From Paraburkholderia sp. PREW-6R (GTDB lineage Bacteria > Pseudomonadota > Gammaproteobacteria > Burkholderiales > Burkholderiaceae), in the NCBI RefSeq assembly GCF_039621805.1, contig NZ_CP155074.1, positions 1 through 64,000 of the forward strand: a stretch of DNA of 64,000 bases, read 5' to 3'. Of this stretch, positions 46,761 through 55,061 are shown piece after piece; within the stretch, counting starts at the first letter, position 1, and each line of letters opens with the position of its first letter. Under the pieces are notes generated by a model. The model did not search any database and was not told the DNA's origin. It worked only from the letters and a program-made list of their open reading frames with translations. Position numbers and translations under genes: made by a program.

Positions 46761-47723
46761 ATGGCAAAAGAAGAGCAATCAGGAGCGGGACGCAGGCCCA
46801 CGAGGGCACGCGTGGTGCTGGAGGGAGCGTTGACCAGGACGGAGGGCGCGGAGCCGCCTGAATCCGCGGAATCCGCCGACGACGAGAACGCCGCCGGATC
46901 GACTTACCTTGTGCCGGGGCTCGAACGCGGCCTGCGCATACTCGCTGAATTCAGCGCGCGCGAGCCTGTGCTTGGCGCGCCGGAATTGTCGAAGCGAATC
47001 GGCATTCCGCGCACCACGACTTTTCGCCTGCTACAGACGCTTGAAGCGCTGGGTTTTCTCGAGCGCGTGAATGGCGACCGTTCTTTTCGCCTCAGCGTCG
47101 CCGTGTTGCGCCTCGGCTTCGAATACCTCAGTTCGCTGGAACTGACCGACGTCGGAACGCCGATTCTCGAGCGTCTGCGCGATACCACCGGTCTCAGTTC
47201 GCACCTGCTGATTCGCGATCAACGCGACGTGGTGTTCGTCGCCAAAGCGCAAACTCACGAGCCGATGTTCAGCTCCGTCAAGGTACATGTCGGTACGCGT
47301 CTGCCCGCGCACGCCACGGTCCACGGACAGGTGCTGATGGGTGACCTGAGCTTTGACGAATTGCGGCAGCTCTATCCAGAGCCGCAACTGGAACGCTTTA
47401 CTGAACGCACGCCCGCTACGGTCGAAGAGTTGTACGAGCGGGTGCGGGAAAGTGCGGCGCTAGGTTATGCGTTGAGCGAGGCATCGTTCGAGCGCGGCAT
47501 CTCGGTGGTCAGTGCGCCGGTGCGTGACCAGAGCGGCAAGATTGCCGCTGCGCTCACCGTCACCATCCCACGCTCGGATATCGGCGAAGCGGAAGAGCGC
47601 GAGCCGCTCGTGGTCGCCGTGTGCCAGGCGGCGCTCGAACTGTCGGAACGCCTGAGCTATCGTCCGCGTCCGGACGATCCAACTGCCGCGAGGGCGCGCC
47701 GCAAGCCGGTGCCTGCAGGCTGA
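46761..47723 (+). CDS. IclR-family regulator 1
   Basis: 320 residues. N-terminal extension of about 50 residues, a winged helix-turn-helix (about 52-110; LERGLRILAEFSAREPVLGAPELSKRIGIPRTTTFRLLQTLEALGFLER) and a C-terminal effector domain (about 125-300; LRDTTGLSSHLLIRDQRDVVFVAKAQ, SFERGISVVSAPV). It is very similar along its whole length to the IclR encoded inside the catabolic operon at 53356, so the two are recent paralogues. It lies upstream of the porin and may take part in the same regulation. ATG 46761. Confidence 0.9.
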   Translation: MAKEEQSGAGRRPTRARVVLEGALTRTEGAEPPESAESADDENAAGSTYLVPGLERGLRILAEFSAREPVLGAPELSKRIGIPRTTTFRLLQTLEALGFLERVNGDRSFRLSVAVLRLGFEYLSSLELTDVGTPILERLRDTTGLSSHLLIRDQRDVVFVAKAQTHEPMFSSVKVHVGTRLPAHATVHGQVLMGDLSFDELRQLYPEPQLERFTERTPATVEELYERVRESAALGYALSEASFERGISVVSAPVRDQSGKIAAALTVTIPRSDIGEAEEREPLVVAVCQAALELSERLSYRPRPDDPTAARARRKPVPAG

Positions 47724-47753
47724 TCCCACATCGCCTCTGAGCGCCAACGTCAA

Positions 47754-47790
47754 ACGGCCCCGCTGCATCTATAGCGGGGCCGTTTTTTTT
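47754..47790 (+). terminator. Terminator after iclR 1
   Basis: ACGGCCCCGCT, eight-base loop, AGCGGGGCCGT and eight T, 31 bp after the stop of the regulator and between convergent genes. Confidence 0.9.
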
Positions 47791-47812
47791 CATACGTGTC
47801 CACCAGGTGCAA

Positions 47813-48886
47813 TCAGAACGAGTGATGAATTCCGGTCAGAACGATCGTCTGATTGCGGCCGCTCGACACGCCTGCCGTGAAAAACGCGGCGTCCGTGTTC
47901 GATCCCGCGCGCTCGTATAGCGCGTTCACATATAACTGCGTCGACTTCGACAGCGCGTAGATATCGCCGATCTCGAATTGCGTCCAGCGATGACCCGCCA
48001 GCGTCGTGGTCGCGGCGCCGCCCGCTATGCTATTAAACGGCGTGAACTGGTAGCTGGCGCCCGCATCGTAGCTTTGATACGTGTTCGAATGACCGGCATA
48101 TTCCAGTTTCACACGCGTGTACAAACCGTGCACCAGCAGTTTGCCGAACTGATACGACGCGCCCGCGCCCATGTTCTCGACTTTGTCAGCGGTGTAATTT
48201 GCTGCCGCTACACCCTGGAAGTTCGTGATGCCGGTCGTAACGATCGACGGCGTGCGGTTGTGTTCGTTCGCATAGACCGCGCCGGCCTTGAATGGACCGT
48301 TCGCATAGCTCAGCGCAAAGCTCTCCGTCTTGCCGGTCGAAAAGTTGGTGGTGTTGCCGAGGCCTAACATCGCGCCCGCACTGAAGCCGTAGAAGCTTGC
48401 CGAGCGGAATTTCACCGAGTTGTCGAATGGCACGACGCCGGTGTCGGCAAGTTCGTCGATATTGCCCGGATGGAACGCATACCAGCTCGCGGCCAGATAA
48501 GCAGTGCTTAGCGGCCCCAGCACGTCGAAGCTGAATGGCGTCTGATGGCCGAGCGTAAGCGTTCCTATCTTGTCCGAACTCAGGCCAACAAATGCCTGGC
48601 GATTGAACAGCGTACCGGCTTTAGCAAAGCTTCCTGTGTTCGTGTAGAAGCCGTTCTCCAACTGAAAAACCGTCTTCAGTCCGCCACCCAGATCCTCTAC
48701 GCCTTTCAGGCCCCAGCGGTCCGGCTGCATGTTGCCCTGTTCTTCGATCCACTTCGAATGCCCGCCTGCATTGCTGACGTACGCGATACCGGCATCCAGG
48801 CTGCCGTATAGCGTCACACTGCTCTGCGCCCATGCGCCAGTGGTTGCGCAGATTGCCGTCAAACCGGCCGCCATGATGTGCTTCAC
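47813..48886 (-). CDS. Gram-negative porin (Burkholderia OmpC type)
   Basis: 357 residues. Signal peptide (HIMAAGLTAICATTGAWAQ), then SSVTLYGSLDAGIAYVSNAGG, the typical start of Burkholderia trimeric porins, about 16 amphipathic strands and the C-terminal Phe (LTGIHHSF) used for outer-membrane assembly. GTG 48886 with AGGAG nine bases upstream is the start. The gene is divergent from the catabolic operon across 436 bp and may admit its substrate. Confidence 0.9.
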   Translation of the reverse strand: MKHIMAAGLTAICATTGAWAQSSVTLYGSLDAGIAYVSNAGGHSKWIEEQGNMQPDRWGLKGVEDLGGGLKTVFQLENGFYTNTGSFAKAGTLFNRQAFVGLSSDKIGTLTLGHQTPFSFDVLGPLSTAYLAASWYAFHPGNIDELADTGVVPFDNSVKFRSASFYGFSAGAMLGLGNTTNFSTGKTESFALSYANGPFKAGAVYANEHNRTPSIVTTGITNFQGVAAANYTADKVENMGAGASYQFGKLLVHGLYTRVKLEYAGHSNTYQSYDAGASYQFTPFNSIAGGAATTTLAGHRWTQFEIGDIYALSKSTQLYVNALYERAGSNTDAAFFTAGVSSGRNQTIVLTGIHHSF

Positions 48887-49322
48887 CGTTTGGTTCTCCT
48901 GATCACACGACGGATGGGCTAGCCGATGTCGTCGTCCCTGATCCTTGCTGTGGGTTAAATGCAGTTCTGGTTTATGCGCCAAAACCGCCACGCTTTTGTT
49001 CCACCTATGGGCGTATGTATCGCCTATGGAAAATTATAGTGAGTTCGGAAGTGGTCAAAATAATTTTTCGGACCCCGTACAAACCCGGATCAGCGCTAGC
49101 GTGTTTTCGTGCGGGATCCGTGAAAGGCACGGTTTAAAAGGCTCCCAGCGGGCTCCGTAGCAACTCTCTGAAGCACGCAATGCTGTGTTGCGCCAACCAC
49201 AGTCGGTGTTTTCCCCTACCGCTTCAGATTTTTATTTTTTCTCGCCAAAGCCACTCCTATAATTATCCATACAAGAACTGATGTTCCTTGTATGGAACAA
49301 AAAGCTTCAGGAGAACCCGAGA
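48887..49322. other. Divergent promoter region porin / catabolic operon
   Basis: 436 bp without a gene. AT-rich stretches at about 48990-49060 and 49215-49265 are likely promoters. The inverted repeat at 49266-49296 lies 26 bp before the first gene of the catabolic operon. A pair of CCTATGG sequences near 49003 and 49023 may be another site. Confidence 0.6.
49266..49296. promoter_or_regulatory. Inverted repeat, likely operator of the catabolic operon
   Basis: TCCATACAAG and CTTGTATGGA, ten-base perfect arms 11 bp apart. Its right part overlaps GTTCC and GGAAC six bases apart (49283-49298), similar in style to known IclR-family sites. Located just upstream of the Shine-Dalgarno of the Rieske ferredoxin gene. 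The likely ligand is one of the two IclR paralogues, but this is inference. Confidence 0.6.
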
Positions 49323-49637
49323 ATGACTGAACAATGGCGCTGCGCCGGCCATGCCGGCGATCTGTCCGATGACGCGCCGATCGAGTTCAAGCTCGACGGG
49401 ACCGAAATCGGTATCTACAAGGTGGGCGGCGAGTTGTACGCGCTCGAAAACGTCTGTCCTCATGCCTATGCGCTGCTGACGCAGGGGTTTATCGACGGCG
49501 ACACCGTCGAATGTCCGCTGCACGAAGCTGTGTTTCATATCCCCACCGGTAAATGCCTGAAAGAGCCCGGCGGCCGCGACCTGAAGATGTACTCCGTACG
49601 TCTTGCGGGTGAAGAAATCCAGATCAAGGTGGAATGA
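49323..49637 (+). CDS. Rieske-type [2Fe-2S] ferredoxin
   Basis: 104 residues. Electron carrier for the Rieske oxygenase encoded two genes later. The cluster ligands are C45-x-H47 (CPHAYALL) and C64-x2-H67 (CPLHEAVF). It resembles BphF/BphA3-type ferredoxins. ATG 49323 follows CAGGAG. It is the first gene of a 14-gene operon running to 62746 with mostly overlapping or closely spaced genes; the matching reductase is 10 kb downstream at 60052. Confidence 0.9.
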   Translation: MTEQWRCAGHAGDLSDDAPIEFKLDGTEIGIYKVGGELYALENVCPHAYALLTQGFIDGDTVECPLHEAVFHIPTGKCLKEPGGRDLKMYSVRLAGEEIQIKVE

Positions 49638-49638
49638 C

Positions 49639-49950
49639 ATGCGAGAGCAAACCGTGAACTTCAATCCCTTCCTGAAGCCCTGGCTTGCGCCGCAGCCAAA
49701 TAACGTTGCCGGCAAGGGTGTGATCGAAAAGCCAGGCGAAACCGAAAACTTCATCTGGCAGACGCGCAAGGCCGAGCCGACGCAGTACGAAAACGACTTC
49801 GGCGACGCGCTCGAAAAAGTGTTCGAAGCCGGCGCGGTGGAGTTGCAGGAAGTCGTCGACGGCCTGAATCGCGTGGGCTTTCGCACGCCGGAAGGCAGCG
49901 CGTGGGACAGCGCGCGTCTTGCCGCCGAATTCCGCCTGCTCGCCGAATAA
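49639..49950 (+). CDS. Small protein with recombinase-like helical domain
   Basis: 103 residues from ATG 49639, which directly follows the ferredoxin stop. Residues about 65-100 (ELQEVVDGLNRVGFRTPEGSAWDSARLAAEFRLL) look like the helix-turn-helix part of the serine-recombinase accessory domain (pattern LN..G..TP.G..W). The front half has an aromatic stretch (NFNPFLKPWLAP) and no catalytic serine domain. It is therefore not a recombinase. Its place between ferredoxin and oxygenase suggests an accessory or small subunit role, but the function is unknown. Confidence 0.7.
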   Translation: MREQTVNFNPFLKPWLAPQPNNVAGKGVIEKPGETENFIWQTRKAEPTQYENDFGDALEKVFEAGAVELQEVVDGLNRVGFRTPEGSAWDSARLAAEFRLLAE

Positions 49951-49998
49951 GCGCGCGTTTCCGAGCACGTCTCACCGCTTTCGTCTCTGGAGTCTTGC

Positions 49999-51090
49999 AT
50001 GTCGTCCCCCCAAACAACGAATCAACGCGCGGCCGATCCCATCCAGTCGTATCTGGACCAAGGTCTGCGCAACTACTGGTATCCCGTCGCGCCAAGCTGG
50101 CAAGTGGGCGACGCGCCGATCGGCATCACCCGTCTGGGCGACCAGATCGTGCTGTGGCGCGACCGTGTGGGCAAAGTCCGCGCGCTCGAAGACCGCTGCC
50201 CGCACCGAGGCGCGCGTCTGTCGCTCGGCTGGAACCTCGGCGGCAGCGTCGCGTGCTGGTATCACGGCATTGAAGTCGATGGCGAAGGTGCGGTCGTCAA
50301 GGTGCCGGCGGTGTCGGCGTGCCCGCTGGAAGGCCAGAAGTGCGTGAAGTCGTATCCCGTCGAAGAACACGCCGGCGCGATTTTCCTGTGGTTCGGCGAC
50401 GAAGCGCATAAGGAACCCGCGCCGCTGAATCTGCCGGAAGAACTGGTCGGCGACGAGTATGCGAGCTTCCTGTGCATGTCGCACTGGAAATGCAATTACC
50501 AGTACGCAATCGACAATGTGATGGACCCGATGCACGGCGCGTATCTCCACGCGACGTCGCACTCCATGGCCGAAGGCGACAAGCAGGCCGACATGCGCGT
50601 GCGCAAGACGGAAACCGGCTTGATGTTCGAGAAGGTTGGCCAGCGCGACGTGAACTTCGACTGGGTGGAACTCGGCGAAACCGGCACGCTGTGGATGCGT
50701 CTCGCGATTCCGTACAAGAAGAAGTTCGGGCCGGGCGGCAATTTCGGGATCATCGGCTTCGCTGTTCCCGTCGACGAAAACAACTGCCAGGTGTACTTCT
50801 GGCGGACGCGCAAGGTGCAGGGCTGGCAGCGCGATGCATGGCGCTTCCTGTATCGCAATCGCCTGGAAGGTCTGCACTGGGCCGTGCTGGAACAGGATCG
50901 CTACGTACTCGAAAGCATGGCGCCGAATGCGCGCGACCACGAATTCCTCTATCAGCACGACGTGGGCATGACACGCGTGCGTCGCCTGTTGCGTCAACGC
51001 GCACAGCAGCATTTCGCCGATCTGGACGCGCATCGCGCTCAGGCGCAGGACGCCGGTCAGCACGCGCAAGCGAGCCCCAGTCATGCATAG
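49999..51090 (+). CDS. Rieske non-heme iron oxygenase, large subunit
   Basis: 363 residues. Rieske cluster ligands C67-x-H69 (CPHRGARL) and C86-x2-H89 (CWYHG). Mononuclear iron site in DNVMDPMHGAYLH with D176, H179 and H184. Size and layout match single-subunit (vanillate or phthalate type) oxygenases rather than two-subunit dioxygenases, and no beta-subunit gene is adjacent. It should hydroxylate or demethylate an aromatic or related ring compound. ATG 49999; 48 bp after the previous gene. Confidence 0.92.
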   Translation: MSSPQTTNQRAADPIQSYLDQGLRNYWYPVAPSWQVGDAPIGITRLGDQIVLWRDRVGKVRALEDRCPHRGARLSLGWNLGGSVACWYHGIEVDGEGAVVKVPAVSACPLEGQKCVKSYPVEEHAGAIFLWFGDEAHKEPAPLNLPEELVGDEYASFLCMSHWKCNYQYAIDNVMDPMHGAYLHATSHSMAEGDKQADMRVRKTETGLMFEKVGQRDVNFDWVELGETGTLWMRLAIPYKKKFGPGGNFGIIGFAVPVDENNCQVYFWRTRKVQGWQRDAWRFLYRNRLEGLHWAVLEQDRYVLESMAPNARDHEFLYQHDVGMTRVRRLLRQRAQQHFADLDAHRAQAQDAGQHAQASPSHA

Positions 51091-51865
51091 CGATGGGGTC
51101 GACAACAACCCGGTCGTCGCACTCGACGGCTTGCGCGTGCTCGTCACGGGCGGCGCGCGCGGTCTCGGCGCAGCGTTTGTTCGTGCGTTGCTGCAGGCCG
51201 GTGCGAGCGTGGTGTTCGGCGACGTGCTGCACGAAGAAGGGAAAGCGCTCGCAGCGTCGCTCGCTGGCGAGGGCCGTGCGATCACGTTTTTGCCGCTCGA
51301 TCTTGCCGACCCTGCGAGCATCGACCGCTTTGTGCAACAGGGCGCGGCGCAGCTTGGCGGCGTCGACGCACTGATCAATAACGCGGCGATCACCCACTCC
51401 GGCGGCAAGTTCGCCGACGAGCTGTCGGTAGACACGTGGGACGCCGTGATGAATGTGAACGTGCGCGGAACGTGGCTCATGAGCACTGCCGCGCTGCCCT
51501 ATCTGCGCGAATCGTCGCGCGGCAGCATCGTGAATATCGCATCGGACACGGCGATGTGGGGCGCGCCGAAGCTGCTTGCGTACGTCGCGAGCAAGGGCGC
51601 GGTGATTTCGATGACGCGCTCGCTGGCACGCGAATTCGGCGCGCACAACGTGACGGTCAACGCAATCGCGCCGGGACTGACCGAGGTCGAAGCCACCGCC
51701 TATGTGCCCGCCGAGCGTCATCAGTACTACTTGCAAGGCCGTGCGCTCACGCGTGCCCAGCTTCCCGGCGACGTGACGGGGCCGGTGCTGTTCCTGTTGT
51801 CCGATGCTGCGCGCTTCGTGACGGGTCAGTTGTTGCCCGTGAACGGCGGCTTCGTGATGAATTGA
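51083..51865 (+). CDS. SDR-family oxidoreductase 1
   Basis: 260 residues. Classical short-chain dehydrogenase: NAD(P) motif VTGGARGLGAAF near residue 18, NNAAITHSG, catalytic Ser in IASDTAM and YVASKGA with the YxxxK pair. All catalytic residues are intact. It overlaps the oxygenase gene by 8 bp. A likely job is oxidation of the diol or alcohol produced by the oxygenase. Confidence 0.9.
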   Translation: MHSDGVDNNPVVALDGLRVLVTGGARGLGAAFVRALLQAGASVVFGDVLHEEGKALAASLAGEGRAITFLPLDLADPASIDRFVQQGAAQLGGVDALINNAAITHSGGKFADELSVDTWDAVMNVNVRGTWLMSTAALPYLRESSRGSIVNIASDTAMWGAPKLLAYVASKGAVISMTRSLAREFGAHNVTVNAIAPGLTEVEATAYVPAERHQYYLQGRALTRAQLPGDVTGPVLFLLSDAARFVTGQLLPVNGGFVMN

Positions 51866-51891
51866 TCTTGTCGAATCGAAAGGAGAAAGAG

Positions 51892-52419
51892 ATGGCGGAC
51901 GCCGATATCGAACGCAAATCGTGGGAGCAGCCCGCGGATGCGAGTTTTTCGCAATGGCTGGACAGCCGCGTGGCGCGCCTGGAAACGCGCCGCTACGACT
52001 GGGACGCGCTGAAGTTCCAGGCCGACTACGACCCGAAATATCGCCGTGCGCAAATGCGCTACGTCGGCACGGGCGGCACGGGTGTCGCAAAGGACATGAA
52101 CACGGTGCCCGCAGGCGGCTTCACGTTTTCGACAATGGTGATTCCCGCCGGCAACATTGGCCCGAGCCATATTCATATGGACGTCGAAGAAATTTTCTTC
52201 GTGCTGCGCGGCAAGATGAAAGTCATCTGCGAGAAAGACGGCGAAAGCTGGGAAGCCGTGCTCGGCGAGCGCGATCTGATTTCAGTGCCGCCAGGGGTTT
52301 ATCGCACGGAAGTCAACATCGGCGAAGAAGACGCGCTGATGTGCGTGATGCTCGGCTCGCCGAAGCCAGTCACGCCGACCTATCCGCCGGATTCGCCACT
52401 GGCCAAATTGAAGCGCTAG
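51892..52419 (+). CDS. Cupin-domain protein
   Basis: 175 residues. Cupin motif 1 is present (HIHMDVEEIFFVLRG, with H-x-H and Glu). In motif 2 the usual His is Arg (PPGVYRTEVN), so one metal ligand may be missing. The N-terminal 50 residues are extra. Could be a metal-binding isomerase or dioxygenase-like helper of the pathway; activity cannot be predicted. A strong AAGGAGAAAGAG ribosome site precedes ATG 51892. Confidence 0.85.
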   Translation: MADADIERKSWEQPADASFSQWLDSRVARLETRRYDWDALKFQADYDPKYRRAQMRYVGTGGTGVAKDMNTVPAGGFTFSTMVIPAGNIGPSHIHMDVEEIFFVLRGKMKVICEKDGESWEAVLGERDLISVPPGVYRTEVNIGEEDALMCVMLGSPKPVTPTYPPDSPLAKLKR

Positions 52420-52465
52420 GCCGCCGCGTTTATCCGCGCAATTCGAATACCTCGCGAAGGAAATC

Positions 52466-53359
52466 ATGTCCGCAGTCCAGTCCATCACCGCCGGTCAGAA
52501 CGCTACGCTCGAAGCGCGCCTGTCGCGCTTTCCCGCGCGGGAGATCCGGCTGGCTTCGCAGCGCACCGTCGGTTATCGCGAGGCAGGCGGCACGCAAAAA
52601 GACGCGTTGCCGCTGGTGTTGCTGCACGGCATTGGCTCGGGCGCGGCTTCGTGGGTGCAGCAGTTCGAGGCAATCGGCGGCGCGCGCCGTGTGCTTGCGT
52701 GGGATGCGCCGGGTTATGGCGCGTCCACGCCGGTCGCGGCTCAATCGCCGGTTGCAGCCGACTACGCCGCCGTGCTTGCCGAATGGCTCGACGCGCTCGG
52801 CATTGGCCGCTGCGTGCTGGTGGGCCATTCGCTCGGTGCGATCATCGCAGGAGCGTTTGCGGCGGCCAATGCGCAGCGCGTGGCCGGCTTGCTGCTGTTG
52901 TCGCCGGCCGGCGGCTACGGCGCGGCGTCGGCGCAAGTGCGCGACACGAAGCGCGACCAGCGTCTCGCGATGATCGCCGAACTCGGCCCGCGCGGGCTTG
53001 CGGAAAAACGCAGCGTGAACATGCTGTCCGCTCACGCGAGCGAGGAGGCCCGCGCGTGGGTCCGCTGGAACATGGCGCGCGTCATTGCACAGGGTTATGC
53101 GCAGGCTACGCATCTGCTCGCCAACGCCGATCTCGCGAGCGATCTTGCGCGCTATCGCGGCCCCATCGACATCGCGGTCGGCGCCGACGACACCATCACG
53201 ACGCCCGAGGCCTGCGAGCGGCTTGCGCTCGCCGCGGGCACCCCGTTGCGGGTGGTGCCGCGCGCGGGGCACGCTGGTTATATCGAGGCACCCGCTGTGT
53301 ACACCGCGATCATCGACACGTTCTGTCGCACGAGCGACGGACAACGGAGCCATGAATGA
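52466..53359 (+). CDS. Alpha/beta hydrolase (C-C hydrolase type)
   Basis: 297 residues. Resembles MhpC/BphD-type hydrolases: oxyanion motif LLHGIGSGAASW, nucleophile GHSLG (Ser near 121), acidic residue in VGADDTITTPE and catalytic His in RAGHAGYIEAP. Such enzymes split ring-cleavage products. ATG 52466. It overlaps the following iclR gene by 4 bp (ATGA). Confidence 0.88.
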   Translation: MSAVQSITAGQNATLEARLSRFPAREIRLASQRTVGYREAGGTQKDALPLVLLHGIGSGAASWVQQFEAIGGARRVLAWDAPGYGASTPVAAQSPVAADYAAVLAEWLDALGIGRCVLVGHSLGAIIAGAFAAANAQRVAGLLLLSPAGGYGAASAQVRDTKRDQRLAMIAELGPRGLAEKRSVNMLSAHASEEARAWVRWNMARVIAQGYAQATHLLANADLASDLARYRGPIDIAVGADDTITTPEACERLALAAGTPLRVVPRAGHAGYIEAPAVYTAIIDTFCRTSDGQRSHE

Positions 53360-54252
53360 CGCCCGACACGATTAACGCCGAGCGCGACGCGGACGAAGAC
53401 CGTAGCGACACCGGCAACGACACGAGCGGCGACACCGCTTACCGCGTGCCCGGTCTCGAACGTGGTCTGAAAATTCTCACCGAGTTTTCACCGCGCGAGC
53501 CGGTACTCGGCGCGCCGGAATTATCGAAGCGCCTGAAGATTCCCCGCACGACGGTGTTCCGTTTGCTGCAAACGCTCGAATCACTGGGCTTTCTCGAACG
53601 CGCCGACAAGGACCGCAACTATCGCCTCGGCGTGGCCGTCTTGCGGCTCGGTTTCGAATACCTGAGTTCGCTCGAACTGACCGATCTCGGTCTGCCGATT
53701 ATCGAAGCGCTGCGCAGCGACACCGGCCTCACGAGCCATATCGTGATTCGCGACGGACGCGACGTCGTATTCGTCGCGAAGGCGCAGAGCCACGCGCCGA
53801 TTTTCAGTTCGGTGAAGGTGAACGTCGGCACGCGCTTGCCGGCGCATGCCACTACACACGGCCAGGTGCTGATGGGCGACATGACCCTCGACGACCTGAG
53901 AAAGCTCTACCCCGAGCCGGAACTGGAGCGCTTTACCAAACAGACACCGGCCACGCTCGAGGACCTGTACGAACGCATTCGCGACGACGCACAACGCGGT
54001 TTCGCGATCAGCGAGTCGTCGTTCGAGCGCGGCATTTCGGTGGTCAGCGCGCCGGTGCGCAACGACACAGGACGCATTGTCGCCGTGATCACGACGACGA
54101 TTCCGCGCCACGAGATCGACGCGTCCCTGCTCGATAGCGGGCTGATCGACAAGGTGCGCCGCGCAGCCGACGAACTGTCGCAACGGCTCAACTACCGGCC
54201 GAAAGGCGGCCCGAACGCGGGCAGCCACTACATGAAGGCATTGGGACTCTGA
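53356..54252 (+). CDS. IclR-family regulator 2 (within the operon)
   Basis: 298 residues with the winged helix-turn-helix (about 30-90; LERGLKILTEFSPREPVLGAPELSKRLKIPRTTVFRLLQTLESLGFLER) and the effector domain (about 105-280). It is a close paralogue of the protein encoded at 46761-47723, with the main differences at the ends. It sits inside the operon, overlapping both neighbours (ATGA and 1 bp), so it is probably autoregulated and responds to a pathway metabolite. Confidence 0.92.
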   Translation: MTPDTINAERDADEDRSDTGNDTSGDTAYRVPGLERGLKILTEFSPREPVLGAPELSKRLKIPRTTVFRLLQTLESLGFLERADKDRNYRLGVAVLRLGFEYLSSLELTDLGLPIIEALRSDTGLTSHIVIRDGRDVVFVAKAQSHAPIFSSVKVNVGTRLPAHATTHGQVLMGDMTLDDLRKLYPEPELERFTKQTPATLEDLYERIRDDAQRGFAISESSFERGISVVSAPVRNDTGRIVAVITTTIPRHEIDASLLDSGLIDKVRRAADELSQRLNYRPKGGPNAGSHYMKALGL

Positions 54253-55061
54253 TGATTCAAATCGATTTGACCGGGCAGGTCGCGGTCGTGACGGGCGGTT
54301 CGTCCGGCATTGGGCTTGCCACCGCCGAACTGTTTCTGCGAGCAGGCGCATCGGTGGCGATCTGCGGTCGTGACAGCGAGCGCCTGGCCCACGCGCAAGC
54401 CGCGCTGAAAGACAAGGTTGGCGGCGCCCAGTTGCTCGCCCAAACCTGCAACGTGCTCGACGAAGAAGAAGTCGGCGCGTTCGCGCAGGCGGTACAGGCA
54501 CGGTTTGGACGCACCGACATGCTGGTGAACAACGCGGGCCAGGGCCGCGTGTCCACGTTTGCCGATACGTCCGATGACGCCTGGCGCGAAGAACTCGACC
54601 TCAAGTACTTCAGCGTGATCCGCCCGACGCGCGCATTCCTGCCGATGTTGCGCGAAGCCGCCGGCGCGGACCGGACGGCGTCGGTGGTCTGCGTGAATTC
54701 GCTGCTCGCGCTGCAGCCGGAGCCGCATATGGTGGCGACCTCGTCGGCGCGTGCCGGGGTGCAGAACCTGATCAAGTCGCTGGCGGTGGAACTCGCGCCG
54801 CAACGCATCCGCGTGAATTCGATTCTGATCGGCATCGTCGAATCGGGTCAATGGCGCCGGCGTTACGCGAAAGACGCGCAACCGGGGCAGAGCTGGGAAG
54901 ACTGGACCGCCGAACTCGCACGCAAGAAACACATTCCGCTGGGCCGCTTCGGCAAACCCGAAGAAGCCGCTCAAGCGCTTTTTTATCTGGCTACGACGCT
55001 GTCGTCCTATACGACGGGCGCTCACATCGATGTTTCTGGAGGCGTTGCACGACATGTCTAA
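54252..55061 (+). CDS. SDR-family protein 2, catalytic pair replaced
   Basis: 269 residues. NAD motif VTGGSSGIGLATA near residue 13, NNAGQGRVS at about 93-101, and Ser150 in VCVNSLLA. At the positions expected for Tyr (Ser+13) and Lys (Ser+17) it has Thr163 and Arg167 (VATSSARAGV). The fold is intact, so it is a divergent or non-classical SDR, perhaps with a different reaction. The gene overlaps iclR 2 by 1 bp and the ThDP gene by 8 bp. Confidence 0.88.
   Translation: MIQIDLTGQVAVVTGGSSGIGLATAELFLRAGASVAICGRDSERLAHAQAALKDKVGGAQLLAQTCNVLDEEEVGAFAQAVQARFGRTDMLVNNAGQGRVSTFADTSDDAWREELDLKYFSVIRPTRAFLPMLREAAGADRTASVVCVNSLLALQPEPHMVATSSARAGVQNLIKSLAVELAPQRIRVNSILIGIVESGQWRRRYAKDAQPGQSWEDWTAELARKKHIPLGRFGKPEEAAQALFYLATTLSSYTTGAHIDVSGGVARHV

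Noticed and set aside
49972..51486. 504-codon frame antisense to the Rieske oxygenase and SDR genes
   Set aside because: Composition is that of a shadow frame; the plus-strand genes have all cluster and catalytic residues.
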